Shown one piece after another: positions 8,525 to 17,599 of a stretch of DNA of 64,000 bases. A program made the translations under genes and the position numbers. The notes beneath the pieces are model-generated. The model was not told where the DNA came from, did not search any database, and saw only the letters and a list, made by a program, of their open reading frames with translations. The stretch lies in contig JAOWCC010001501.1 of the NCBI GenBank assembly GCA_030867875.1, positions 31,702,792 to 31,766,791 on the forward strand, written 5' to 3'. Position 1 is the first letter of the stretch. Each line of letters begins with the position of its first letter. Source of the DNA: Actinernus sp. WN-2022 (taxonomy: Eukaryota > Cnidaria > Anthozoa > Actiniaria > Actinernidae).

Positions 8525-9147
8525 TGGATTCCTTGGTAGAACACATCCCATTCAACTCACTCATAGTAGGTCCAACGAATTGTGGAAAGACTGCGTTTCT
8601 CATAGAACAACTTCGTGGACCATTTCGTGGTAAGTTCGATTATATAGTATTGATTTGTCCTACGTATGCCCACAACAAAACATATCATGGATTTGCTAAT
8701 CGAGATCCGCATTTTTATGTCATATCACCATCTCAGGATGCTATCGATACCACATTAAATATTTGTGCAACCTTTTGGTCAGGTACCAATACATTATTGA
8801 TTCTAGATGATTGTGCCGCATCAAAAGATGTAAAACGAAGAACCGACAAACTAGTAGATTTAGCATTCTCTGCTCGACATATAGGACTATCTATTTGGGT
8901 ACTATCCCAACAATTAACGAGTATATGTAAACCATTTCGTGAGAACGTAGCTATCATAGTAGCATTTCATACTGCATCGGTTATAGATGGTAAAAAGATA
9001 TTTGACGATTACGGAGGCTCACAAGAATGTAACGAATTACGAACGATACTTCGATCTCATAAGTTTGCTCGCATATGTTTCTGTTTGCGACATCCTTTTG
9101 CAGTAGTGTTAGAGATACCCGCACCTATAATATATTATCATGGATGA
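8524..9147 (+). CDS. A32/FtsK-HerA type genome-packaging ATPase
   Basis: 207 residues, the usual size for Polinton ATPases. Walker A is GPTNCGKT (residues 16-23) and Walker B is LLILDD (91-96). A polar segment WVLSQQ (125-130) follows where the family has its conserved Gln-containing motif. It would pump element DNA into the capsid. The start overlaps the capsid stop by one base, and its 3' end overlaps the next gene by 8 bp, so capsid, ATPase and downstream small ORFs form one compact same-strand block. Confidence 0.92.
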   Translation: MDSLVEHIPFNSLIVGPTNCGKTAFLIEQLRGPFRGKFDYIVLICPTYAHNKTYHGFANRDPHFYVISPSQDAIDTTLNICATFWSGTNTLLILDDCAASKDVKRRTDKLVDLAFSARHIGLSIWVLSQQLTSICKPFRENVAIIVAFHTASVIDGKKIFDDYGGSQECNELRTILRSHKFARICFCLRHPFAVVLEIPAPIIYYHG

Positions 9148-9697
9148 ATACATTAAAGAACTGGAAGGTGAGGATTTAACAGGTCCACCACCAAAATTGG
9201 AATTTTCAACCGAATTGGAGGATATCGAAGAATGGCGGGAAGAACTTAAGACCTTAGCTGTATTAGGTAAAACGAAAGAATGTCTAGGACAGAATTTCTC
9301 CCTAACGGATATAACTAAACTATCTGAGAAGGACGTAAAACGTTTACATAGTAGATACCAGGCCGTAGTAGCAAATCAAATAACAGTACACTTAGTAGAT
9401 GGTGTACTACGTCAAGTTACTCGCGCAGCCTCATACGTAGCTACACTAGACGACCAACAAGCACTGTTTAAGGATCTACAAGAAAACCAATTAGCCCGCC
9501 ATCAGATATCTATGGCGGCTGGTCGATTAGCACTTAAACACGGTCGATTTGTAGCTCTAGCTAGTGTCTTGTTCAATATAGCTGATCACATAGTCATGCC
9601 AGGGAAAGAGGAGGATGACGAAGTCGACGAATATGAAGTGGATACCCCAGAAAGAACCGTAGTACTTGAGGCATATTCATCATTAAAGAATCTTTAG
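9140..9697 (+). CDS. conserved Polinton protein of unknown function
   Basis: 185 residues beginning MDEYIKELEGEDL, acidic N-terminus, then a mainly helical body with LSEKDVKRLHSRYQA and a weakly hydrophobic region (about 85-155), ending in a second acidic stretch (KEEDDEVDEYEV). No enzyme motif is visible. Its place directly after the ATPase and overlap with it match an ORF I associate with cnidarian Polintons. Part of it (9396-9600) has been duplicated into the chimeric ORF downstream. Confidence 0.7.
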   Translation: MDEYIKELEGEDLTGPPPKLEFSTELEDIEEWREELKTLAVLGKTKECLGQNFSLTDITKLSEKDVKRLHSRYQAVVANQITVHLVDGVLRQVTRAASYVATLDDQQALFKDLQENQLARHQISMAAGRLALKHGRFVALASVLFNIADHIVMPGKEEDDEVDEYEVDTPERTVVLEAYSSLKNL

Positions 9698-9746
9698 TGT
9701 CACACACCTGTTGAACCTCCACATATACCTACTATATCGAAGCAAG

Positions 9747-10220
9747 ATGGACAGACAGACGGATCAGATAACTGCGGAGACTCAAAAGAGAGAGATTACA
9801 TGTGAAAGTGAATTACCTAAAGAAATCAATGTAGATGGAAAGTTGGACTACAAACATACCTACTATAGCAGTTATTGGTATGGGCACTGTATTGTTTGGC
9901 ACATGCTATCAAATAACAGGATGCTGCTTAGTAAATGGTTGGGCGCTGCATTGTTTGGCGCATGCTATCAAATAACAGGATGCTGCTTAGTAAATGGTGC
10001 ACTACGTCTAGCTACTCGCGCAGTAGCATACGTAGTTCCACTAGATGACCAACAAGCACTGGTTAAGGATCTACAAGAAGACCAACTAGTCCGCAATGAG
10101 ATATACACTGCGGCTGGTCTACTAGCGCTTAAAGCAGTTCTATTTGTAGCTCTAGATAGTGTCTTGTTCAATGTAGCTGATCACATAGTCGTTCCTAGTA
10201 CACCTATTAAACATTCGTAA
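9747..10220 (+). pseudogene. chimeric duplicate of the two flanking genes
   Basis: The first part (9730-9960) is a diverged copy of the start of the gene at 10,243, including its leader TACTATATCGA and the peptide TDQITA. The second part (about 9993-10,195) is a diverged copy of 9396-9600 in the gene before it (DDQQAL, KDLQE, SVLFN, ADHIV). Between them a segment of about 72 bp around TAACAGGATGCTGCTTAGTA is present twice. The frame is open for 157 residues, so a product is possible, but it looks like a by-product of unequal recombination. Confidence 0.75.
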
Positions 10221-10242
10221 GTAACTACTATATCGAATCGAG

Positions 10243-10596
10243 ATGGAGGAACAGACGGATCAGATAACTGCGAATCCACCAAAGACAACACCAACTAGAG
10301 TAAAAGATCCAAAGAGGGTTGCTGCTGGGAAAGCATTAGCACTAAGTAATAAACTTGCTAGAGAGGCTCAAAGGAGAGAGATTTCGCGTGAAAGCGAATT
10401 ATCTAAAGAAATCAACGTAGATGAAAGTTGGATGAAAAATGTGTCTATCAATACTACTATCGCAGTTATTGGTACGGGTGCTGCATTAGTTGGCGTATAC
10501 TATCAATACAGAAGATATAGAGATGACACTTCTAAGAACGTTAGTACGACACAACCCGCGAGTCCTGTAGATACTACGGTACCAGATATGGAGTAA
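10243..10596 (+). CDS. small basic, single-pass membrane protein
   Basis: 117 residues. The N-terminus carries KDPKRVAAGKALAL, a basic motif recurring in small Polinton ORFs, then a charged helix (REAQRREISRESEL) and one hydrophobic segment (TTIAVIGTGAALVGVYY, about 68-87) with basic residues after it. It may be a DNA-condensing or virion membrane-active protein; neither is proven. The leader ACTATATCGAATCGAG before ATG 10,243 is repeated upstream of the chimeric duplicate. Confidence 0.65.
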   Translation: MEEQTDQITANPPKTTPTRVKDPKRVAAGKALALSNKLAREAQRREISRESELSKEINVDESWMKNVSINTTIAVIGTGAALVGVYYQYRRYRDDTSKNVSTTQPASPVDTTVPDME

Positions 10597-10631
10597 CAAT
10601 TAAAGACTAGAGATATACTATATATATTAGG

Positions 10632-10841
10632 ATGGATAAGGAATTGATGAAAACAGCGACCGATGCTGCTATGATAACTGGAATAGCTACTGGTATTGGT
10701 TGGATCGTAAAAAAGGTTGTCAAGGAATCTATGCTTAGTGATCCTTCTATTTCTATCACAAATTACGTGAAGTGGACTGCTGTAATAGCTGGTAGCATAT
10801 ATGCAAAACAATATCTCGAGAAACAAAAGATCATACCATAA
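10632..10841 (+). CDS. small membrane protein
   Basis: 69 residues with two hydrophobic segments (AAMITGIATGIGWIV and WTAVIAGSIYA) and lysine-rich ends. ATG 10,632 is preceded by TATACTATATATATTAGG, a TATA-rich leader as at other element genes. Its stop overlaps the next ATG (TAATG), so the two genes are probably expressed together. Function unknown. Confidence 0.6.
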   Translation: MDKELMKTATDAAMITGIATGIGWIVKKVVKESMLSDPSISITNYVKWTAVIAGSIYAKQYLEKQKIIP

Positions 10842-11281
10842 TGGTGACGTTAGCAGCTATTGGAATGTCTATTTTCGGAGCAGTTTTGAATGCAACGGCA
10901 TTTACTGGTGGTGGAGTGCTTGCTAGGATGTTTGGTGGAAAAGATGAAACTGCTAATATAGAACGAAAGAGACATGATACGGCAATGGAAAAATTCGATA
11001 AAGATAGGGAGGCTTATATCGAAGAACACAAAAAATTGTCCGATTGGACGTATAAACAGGAAGTTGATGAACGCGATGCTCGTAATGATCAACTTGATAG
11101 TAACCGAGCTTTCATACAATCCGATAAGTTACGTCAGGCACTGAAACGACTCGAAGCAATGAAAGAACCTCGTTTCTCTGACTACTATCAACCATCTAAT
11201 GCACAGAAAACTAGTGAGTTGATCTACGTTGGTGGTGGAATGCTAGTCGCTGGATACGCTATTAGTCGATATGTCTTTTAA
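10841..11281 (+). CDS. conserved small protein with terminal hydrophobic segments
   Basis: 146 residues: an N-terminal hydrophobic, Gly-rich segment (AAIGMSIFGAVLNATAF), a highly charged helical middle (ERKRHDTAMEKFDKDREAY), a conserved-looking EPRFSDYYQPS, and a C-terminal hydrophobic segment (GGGMLVAGYAISRYVF). I recognise the layout from cnidarian Polintons. Role unknown; a virion membrane or scaffolding protein is possible. A strong hairpin follows at 11,307. Confidence 0.7.
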   Translation: MVTLAAIGMSIFGAVLNATAFTGGGVLARMFGGKDETANIERKRHDTAMEKFDKDREAYIEEHKKLSDWTYKQEVDERDARNDQLDSNRAFIQSDKLRQALKRLEAMKEPRFSDYYQPSNAQKTSELIYVGGGMLVAGYAISRYVF

Positions 11282-11306
11282 AAAACGAGAATTTTTACGA
11301 TCGACG

Positions 11307-11360
11307 AGAAAAAAAAGAATAAGAACTAGTTGGTTAGATAAGTTCTTATTCTTTTTTTCT
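11307..11360 (+). terminator. long A/T-rich hairpin between genes, candidate 3'-end signal
   Basis: AGAAAAAAAAGAATAAGAAC (11,307-11,326) is matched by the complement at 11,341-11,360 with a loop of about 13 nt. It sits 26 bp past the stop of the small-ORF block and 33 bp before the integrase ATG. Its structure and A-rich 5' arm mirror the hairpin at 780-849. Confidence 0.7.
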
Positions 11361-11392
11361 TCTTGTTAAAGGTTAGAATACATAGATATATA

Positions 11393-12445
11393 ATGGATGC
11401 TAAACTTGCGAATATCTTCTATGGTCCTATGGGCTATTGGAAAGGTTATGCTGCAATTAACAAGTTATCGGTGGCTGCAAAGGTATCGGAAGATGTAGCT
11501 AAGGGTTGGTTAGAGAAACAAGCCATGTGGCAAATATATCTATCACCACCACGCTACATTCCACGACCACATTGGGCTGTATCGAAACCTAATGAAGTTC
11601 ATCAAGCTGATTTGATATTTCTACCTCATGATAGACCTGGACGTGGAAGGAAACTATATAAGTATGCTTTAGTGGTAATCGATGTAGCTTCTAGATATAA
11701 AGAGGCTGAACCTTTAGCATCGAAAGATAGTGGTGAAGTGTCTGCAGCATTTGATCGGATCTACAAACGTAGTCCACTAGAATGGCCAAAAACGTTGCAA
11801 GTTGATCCTGGTAGAGAATTCATGGGACGTATGTCTGAAACATTAGAACTACACGGTACGAAAGTTCAACGCGGCGAGGCTGGTCATCATAGGGCACAAA
11901 GTTTTGTCGAACGAGCAAATAGAACATTAGCTGAGAGATTGTTTGGATATCAATATGCACAAGAGATGGTACTAACTTCAGAAGGATCAGATGCGCGTAG
12001 TAGAGAATGGGTATTGAGGCTTCCTGATGTTATCAAAGCCATGAATAGCGAGGTGACTCGACTTACTGGTAAAGAGCCTTCGAATTCTGTAGAGGCGCAT
12101 CAAGTCAACATCAAAACTCCTACGTATTCTCGAACTGTTGGATTGAGTGAAAAGCGACTACCATTCGACGTTTTAGTTCGATATCTCTATGCGCCTGGAG
12201 AATTGGAAGGTGGAGCTAAACGAGCAACTGATCCTGTGTGGAGTTTACAGACGTACGTTATTTCGCGTAGTGTGATATCTTCTGGACAGCCTGTGCTGTA
12301 CTACCTTACTTTGCAAGAAGGGGAAGGCGCACCAAAGCGAGGATTCGTGCGCGAAGAGCTACAAGTCGTTCCACCAAATACTGAACTACCCGCAAAGGGA
12401 ATTCTGTTCGTACCCAACCGATCTAAGATAGCAACTCGTAAATAA
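11393..12445 (+). CDS. retroviral-type (c-)integrase, RVE family
   Basis: 350 residues from ATG 11,393, which is directly preceded by GATATATA; the frame further upstream lacks ATG and runs into the hairpin. The catalytic core is clear: D73 in HQADLIFLP, D138 in LQVDPGREFMG and E173 in SFVERANRTL, a DD35E spacing. The C-terminal part (GFVREELQVV) looks like the SH3-like DNA-binding tail; no chromodomain is seen. It would integrate the linear element into host DNA. The 3' end overlaps the convergent polymerase gene by 23 bp. Confidence 0.93.
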   Translation: MDAKLANIFYGPMGYWKGYAAINKLSVAAKVSEDVAKGWLEKQAMWQIYLSPPRYIPRPHWAVSKPNEVHQADLIFLPHDRPGRGRKLYKYALVVIDVASRYKEAEPLASKDSGEVSAAFDRIYKRSPLEWPKTLQVDPGREFMGRMSETLELHGTKVQRGEAGHHRAQSFVERANRTLAERLFGYQYAQEMVLTSEGSDARSREWVLRLPDVIKAMNSEVTRLTGKEPSNSVEAHQVNIKTPTYSRTVGLSEKRLPFDVLVRYLYAPGELEGGAKRATDPVWSLQTYVISRSVISSGQPVLYYLTLQEGEGAPKRGFVREELQVVPPNTELPAKGILFVPNRSKIATRK

Positions 12446-15400
12446 ACTCATCCATATCTAAGTCTTTGTGACCATAGGCTAATGTATCGATTCCATTACT
12501 ATAGATCCAACGCTTAGAGTCGAATGGTGATAGAGAGATCTTATTCATATGAATACCATACATCCTGTGACCTTCACTTCGAAGCATATGCATTTCGTGG
12601 TGAAATACTTTCTTATCTCGTAAGCAATCTTTGTATTGTTCGTGACGAATACGATGTTTAACAACTGCCTTCTTGGTACCTTTGGCTTTCCTAATCTCGT
12701 CACCACCTACTTTCAAGATCGAGTATAGCTTCGATCGTAGTCCAACGTATTCAGCAATGGGAATACCTCCACATTCATCTTTCATTTTACCAAGTACTTT
12801 CTTGTTGGATATGTCATACAGAGGATGATCCTTGCTGTAGTTGCTAGTATCGTATAGATGCTTATTGGTGGTAATGTCTGTATAGATGTCTTCTGTTTCA
12901 ATGTGAAGTAATAGACTATCAGTGTCAGTATATAGTAGATTACAACATTGCCCATACTGCTGCTTGAGATCGTTGTAGTAGAAGTCGTACATCAGATGTT
13001 TCGAGAGATCTAGAATCGACATTCCGACATATACTGGACGGTTCAGTAGTAACTTACTTTTGTAATTGTGTACAGCGGCTAGATCGTTATCGAAGATCGT
13101 GGATCGGGCATAACTAGGCTTATTCAAGAGACGTTGTAGTTTGATTCCTTCTGAAGATCGCACTAGTTTGACATCTACACGTTTTCGTAGATTTTCCATT
13201 GTCTTACCAAATACGCTATTGTTCATTAGTTTGTAGAGATCCTGCTCGAAAGGGCTATTCGCTTGTTTTCGTAGTTCTGTATTCATTCTTATGTATGGCT
13301 CCATCCATGGCGATTGGTTGAATCGTAGTGCTCTGTGAATCTTCGTTAAACACATTCCGAGAGATAGATACAGTTGTAGATTGCGGTAGTGGAGCACATA
13401 TCGTTCTTTATCGTATAGGTTAGGTACAAGCTTTTCCACTTTCAAAGATCCGTTGCCTTTGTATAGTTTCTCAAATAAATCGATTTGATAATTTGATAGC
13501 CAACCTTTATTTACTTGTATTCTCTCGGGGGCTAGTGGATAGTCGTTGTGTAAGTCGTGGAGCTTTCGTGGATACTCAAGGTCGACTTCGAGGATGTATC
13601 CTACATCGGAATCGATTTCGTGTTGGGTAATTCGTTCTTCCGTTGGTGTACACCACTCAAATCCTCCCGTTGGTAGATATTGGCTCATGGCCCAACCATA
13701 TAGATTGTTGGCGTCGAGGTATATTATATGGCTATTTGGCTTATCTGGATCGAAGTCGGGTACGTTGGGGTTGTTTGCTTTAGCATAACGATGAGATACC
13801 ATAGATATTCCGCCACATAGACCTTTCTCGACGAATAGATGCATGTCATAGTCGGTTAATAATTCAAGTTCTACTCCGGTCTTCTTTAACAACGCATCCC
13901 ACGAAAGTCCTGGACTCGTATAATAATGAGCTGGATCCAATCCATAGTTTTGCATACATGCCGCGCGGAAGTTCTCGAACACGTCTGCTAAAAGAAGTAC
14001 ATCGGTTCGTAGGTAAAGGTCGTGGTAGTCTCCTAACGTTTTACAACTGAATACCTCCCAAACTTTTAGTGCGTGTTCGTAGTCCTTGTCGGAGATGTCC
14101 TCTAGAGTTAGTTTACTATAGAATGCGTCTTTTGGTGGAAGAGAAGTCTCTGTAAATCTATCCCAAGAATCCATGTACTCATACGGATAAACTCCTTTGC
14201 GTAGCAGCAGCTTGGTTTTCTCTTGGTTCGATGTACATTTCATAGTTTGTAGGAACGTATCTTGTGACGAACTCGCTACCAATTTATCGAGGGATGAAAG
14301 TAGAAATTGCGCACTGTCGATGAACCGTAGGTTTCCAAGTGAGAATGAAATGTATTTCTCCATATTGTTTGGAATACAAGAGATCTTACCTGACGTCTTG
14401 GATATGGATTGCATCAATAGGTGAGAATCGTAGCCACGCAAATTGTGGAATACAACTGGGATAGTAGGAAAGATACGTAATTTGAGATTACATGCGTTGT
14501 GTGCGGCACCTCGAAACTCTCCTGTGATGTGGCAATGGTCGCGTACTCTATCTTTACCAAGAGGTTTCTGGCAGATATGACAAAGAATTGCTCTATTATA
14601 ATCTCTCATGCTTTTTGGTGACATACATAGTGGTTTGGCAACTTGAGCTTTTATCTTCGCTTCTTCTTCTTGTATACATCGTAGAAAGCACTCGATAGTA
14701 TCCTTACCTCGATATAATACATGTGGTTCGCTATGACCATCAGAACGTACGACCATGTAACAAAATCCACATGGAATATGTTCTTCTGTTTTAAATGTGT
14801 TCTTCGTGAGATCTTGTCCTTCTATCTTAGTAGTTAAGGCCTCAAGATCTGCGTAGATAACGTAGGGAACTTTGAGCTGCTTGTGAACGTTCTGAAATGA
14901 GACTTTGTTATTCTCATCGGTGGGCATTTCGATTCGAATGGCTCGATCGTTAGTTCCGTTACATTCTGGGATGTGCTTCGCAAGAAGAGCTTCATTGGAA
15001 TATCCATGTAGGCACCGTTCGCAGAAGTGCTTCCTATGTTCATGTTTTGTCTGATCGAATAGAAGGCGGTTGAAGTTCTTGATCAAGCAATAATGTTGTA
15101 TACCGCTCTCTGGGCACTCTATAAGCAAGGCGTTAACGCGCTCCGAGAAAGTCTCCTTCGAGATGTGGTGCACAATCAAACACTTATCCTTAAAATCCCA
15201 ACCATATACATTGATAGAGATTTCGTTCTGCTTCTCGAAGCGTGGTATTTGTGAGATTGGCGTTGACGATTCTTCCACCCCATCGAATCCAAAACCATCG
15301 TCTTCTGGGTATTTCGATGTCCTCTGTGGATCTTTCGCAACCGGAAACTTCGCGGCACGCATCGTCCAACGAAAACAGCGGTTGTCGGAGTTTTTCACAT

Positions 15401-15815
15401 TGATTACGGCTTTCTTATTCGCGATTTCTTTAGGTAGTGGTAAGTATGAACCTCCGCGTAGTGGTTGATATTTAGCAATGTTCACCCATAGAATGTTGAC
15501 TTTATCTATGACCCAGTTCGATCCTCTACTGATCCACTTTTCGATGTAGTTATAAATCTGAGCATGTTCTTCTACTATTACTCCGCGGGTATCGGAACTG
15601 TTGGTCAGAACTTTTTGTGAACTACGAAATGTGGCTATCTCATATACCGGGCCCTCGGGTTTATCGAGGCGGAGAGTTATATTCAAAGCTAGCTGAACCT
15701 TAATGTTATTTAAGTCTTGTAGCTCTTCATCGGTCTTTTCGATAGTCTGCTTTCGCACGCCGGATAGGAAAGCGGCTGGGTCCGCTCCTAGAGGATTGCT
15801 ATCTGAAATGTCCAT
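12423..15815 (-). CDS. protein-primed family B DNA polymerase (pPolB)
   Basis: 1,130 residues. In order: a non-enzymatic N-terminus; a Cys2His2-like knuckle (HFCERCLHGY, about 265); exonuclease motif I YADLEAL (about 322); an endonuclease VII-like zinc module with CHICQKPLG, DHCHITG and CNLKLR (about 410-440); exonuclease II in FHNLRGYDSH (about 455); TDVLLLADVFENF (about 610); polymerase motif A DANNLYGWAM (about 700); motif B KLMNNSVFGKT (about 862); motif C YTDTDS (about 965). All catalytic residues appear present. It replicates the element from protein-bound ends. An upstream overlapping ORF suggests the original start was at 15,883. Confidence 0.95.
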   Translation of the reverse strand: MDISDSNPLGADPAAFLSGVRKQTIEKTDEELQDLNNIKVQLALNITLRLDKPEGPVYEIATFRSSQKVLTNSSDTRGVIVEEHAQIYNYIEKWISRGSNWVIDKVNILWVNIAKYQPLRGGSYLPLPKEIANKKAVINVKNSDNRCFRWTMRAAKFPVAKDPQRTSKYPEDDGFGFDGVEESSTPISQIPRFEKQNEISINVYGWDFKDKCLIVHHISKETFSERVNALLIECPESGIQHYCLIKNFNRLLFDQTKHEHRKHFCERCLHGYSNEALLAKHIPECNGTNDRAIRIEMPTDENNKVSFQNVHKQLKVPYVIYADLEALTTKIEGQDLTKNTFKTEEHIPCGFCYMVVRSDGHSEPHVLYRGKDTIECFLRCIQEEEAKIKAQVAKPLCMSPKSMRDYNRAILCHICQKPLGKDRVRDHCHITGEFRGAAHNACNLKLRIFPTIPVVFHNLRGYDSHLLMQSISKTSGKISCIPNNMEKYISFSLGNLRFIDSAQFLLSSLDKLVASSSQDTFLQTMKCTSNQEKTKLLLRKGVYPYEYMDSWDRFTETSLPPKDAFYSKLTLEDISDKDYEHALKVWEVFSCKTLGDYHDLYLRTDVLLLADVFENFRAACMQNYGLDPAHYYTSPGLSWDALLKKTGVELELLTDYDMHLFVEKGLCGGISMVSHRYAKANNPNVPDFDPDKPNSHIIYLDANNLYGWAMSQYLPTGGFEWCTPTEERITQHEIDSDVGYILEVDLEYPRKLHDLHNDYPLAPERIQVNKGWLSNYQIDLFEKLYKGNGSLKVEKLVPNLYDKERYVLHYRNLQLYLSLGMCLTKIHRALRFNQSPWMEPYIRMNTELRKQANSPFEQDLYKLMNNSVFGKTMENLRKRVDVKLVRSSEGIKLQRLLNKPSYARSTIFDNDLAAVHNYKSKLLLNRPVYVGMSILDLSKHLMYDFYYNDLKQQYGQCCNLLYTDTDSLLLHIETEDIYTDITTNKHLYDTSNYSKDHPLYDISNKKVLGKMKDECGGIPIAEYVGLRSKLYSILKVGGDEIRKAKGTKKAVVKHRIRHEQYKDCLRDKKVFHHEMHMLRSEGHRMYGIHMNKISLSPFDSKRWIYSNGIDTLAYGHKDLDMDEFIYELLS

Positions 15816-15883
15816 CTTCCATCCTCGTAAATATAGCCCTTAATGCCAGGCACTTGGACGAATGTTAGTGTATGATCGGCCAT
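15788..15883 (-). CDS. 31-codon upstream ORF overlapping the polymerase start
   Basis: ATG at 15,883 is immediately preceded by CAATATATA, matching the TATATA-ATG layout of the integrase and minor-capsid genes. It encodes MADHTLTFVQVPGIKGYIYE and a few more residues, then runs past the polymerase ATG in another frame and stops at 15,788. Either it is a regulatory upstream ORF or the original polymerase N-terminus separated by an indel. Confidence 0.45.
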   Translation of the reverse strand: MADHTLTFVQVPGIKGYIYEDGRWTFQIAIL

Positions 15884-16120
15884 TATATATTGTATTATCC
15901 TTCCTCTAATAGAGCTTCAAGTGCGTTGAGGTGGACTATGTACTATAGTAGTAAATAATGATTATGATAGTATATGTTATAATACCTAGTAGCAACACTC
16001 CTCTAATAGGGTGTTAGAATGTAATAAATTCGTTATAAACCAAATGTTCGAATAAATGTTAATGTATGCTTAGCCCTGATATAATACCTTATGATTACGT
16101 TCCTTTAATGTATAATTTAT
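15884..16120. other. AT-rich spacer between polymerase start and palindrome
   Basis: No ORF. Contains loosely repeated CTCTAATAG words near 15,904 and 16,004 and is AT-rich, as expected of the leader of the leftward polymerase transcript. Confidence 0.4.
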
Positions 16121-16316
16121 AGTAGTATATAAACTGGCGGGTTCTGGCGCAGCTTGAACGTTGTATTATTGCAATCCTTGTTCGATGACTCCTGAACCGC
16201 AGCGAATTGTTCGAATGCTGAAGTAGAACAATTCGCTGCGGTTCTGGAGTTATCGAGCAAGGATTGCAACAATAAAACGTTCAAGCTGCGCCAGAACCGC
16301 CAGTTTATATACTACT
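16121..16316. repeat. 196-bp near-perfect palindrome near right end of element
   Basis: AGTAGTATATAAACTGGCGG (16,121-16,140) is the reverse complement of 16,297-16,316, and the arms remain complementary with few mismatches for about 85 bp to a short apex near 16,218. It could fold into a long hairpin or cruciform. AACTGGCGG is also present near the left end (about 109). Confidence 0.9.
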
Positions 16317-16605
16317 CAGAACACGAGTTATTGGAGTGGGTCAGTAGCTAATTTATTCATCGTTTTATGGTATGTAGATCGCCGGGGACTCTCCGTTGGC
16401 TGTCCGAATAGTGTTCGATATTCCGAACCACTCGGAATGAATAGACGTGATGAAATGTAATTTCACCGTTTGACCTTTATTGTCGGCTGTTACTCGTATC
16501 TGCACTATCTTTTCAAACCTATTTCGTAATTTCCTTTTATGTGTTACTATTGTATAAAACATATGACGTCATCGGTCACGTGATTTTTAGTATAACAAAA
16601 TCATT
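16317..16605. other. right terminal region of the element
   Basis: No convincing gene; a 65-codon minus-strand ORF at 16,365-16,562 has no recognisable features. The stretch from ACGAGTTATTGG to GACGTCATCGGTCACGTGAT and TTTTAGTAT is similar in order to a segment at about 19,680-20,480, so it is a repeated terminal-type sequence. Confidence 0.5.
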
Positions 16606-17232
16606 TGCTTTTCGATTTGCAAAGAGAGTTGTCTTCATAAGCCACTCATGTGGAAGCCAACGCCAAGACTTTTCATGAACATGAATGGGCGCGTTGTCTA
16701 CAGCACGATGTTCATCCTCCTCAGCTTCAACAAGAGCCCATCTGGGCTTTCACTCGGGCCACATGAGATTGAAGATGAAATACAGTGCACTTTCATTTGA
16801 AATCCTCTTAGTAATAACCAAAGGGAAGAATTATTAGCTGAATTTAGCAGTCTTTAGGAGTGGCCGGTAGCAATTAGTAAATATTAGTAAAAATTCATAC
16901 AAGGTCGATCCCCTTGGTTCCTAATCCATGAACCAAAGTGATCTTCCCACCCCCCCCCCCCCCCCAACCAATGGGCAACAAACAATTAATTCTGACACTT
17001 AGGTTCCCATGGATCCACCCCTGATAGAAGCTGCTGATACATGCATTATTTACCCATCCATTCACAACAACAATAAAAAAAGATTTTTTAAGGCAGCAGT
17101 CATGATTAGGTTTTATGTAGTATGTAATCTACTAGATTTAGCCTGTATATTCATAATATATATAAAACGTATAAAATGTATATAGTGGCACCAAGGGAAC
17201 TAGTACTACTACTACTAACAGAGGAGAGGGCC
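16606..17232. other. intergenic; dispersed repeat fragment
   Basis: No gene. The part around 16,718-16,880 (AGTAATAACCAAAGGGAAGA, CTTTAGGAGTGGCCGGTAGC) reappears at 44,697-44,770 directly and at 44,800-44,890 inverted, so it belongs to a dispersed repeat. A poly-C run lies at about 16,948. Confidence 0.6.
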
Positions 17233-17378
17233 ATCCCTTCATGTAGGACGACACGAATTGCTACCAAATTGTATTCTATTGTATTGTATTGTGTTGCGTT
17301 CTATTGTTGTATTGAATTGTATTATGTTGTATTCTATTGTATTTTTGGTAAAAATTCGTGTCGTCCTACATAAAGGGA
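17233..17378. mobile_element. small MITE with internal TATTG pentanucleotide repeat
   Basis: CATGTAGGACGACACGAATT near 17,240 is inverted near 17,346-17,370 (AATTCGTGTCGTCCTACAT). The interior is an (ATTGT)n-like array. Confidence 0.65.
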
Positions 17379-17599
17379 TTGCCGAGGATAGAGTCAATGT
17401 ATTTAGCATGGTATTGCTATAATCGAGGACAAATTCATTTACTCTATATCTATATGACTATATAATTCCACTACACTTGAGGGTGGTCACTACCAGAGAT
17501 TTGGTTGCATTCTCAGTGTTGGCCTACAATTTAACATTGTGATCCGGAAGAAGACACAAAGCTTTTAGAACCATTTGCAGATGTCAGAGCAAAAGGCAT

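Larger units (their letters stand above)
1..16605. mobile_element. Polinton/Maverick (adintovirus-like) integrated element
   Basis: A block of intronless, tightly packed genes encodes pPolB, a retroviral-type integrase, an A32-type packaging ATPase and a double-jelly-roll major capsid protein, the set that defines Polintons/adintoviruses. Such elements are virus-like, capable in principle of forming capsids and of integrating through the integrase. The right limit is placed near 16,605 because coding ends at 15,883, a large palindrome follows at 16,121-16,316, and homology to a second terminal-type segment (19,660-20,480) stops there. The left end is at or before base 1, and no matching terminal inverted repeat could be demonstrated inside the window. 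One gene is frameshifted, one is a chimeric duplicate, and no maturation protease is seen, so the copy is probably defective. Confidence 0.93.
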
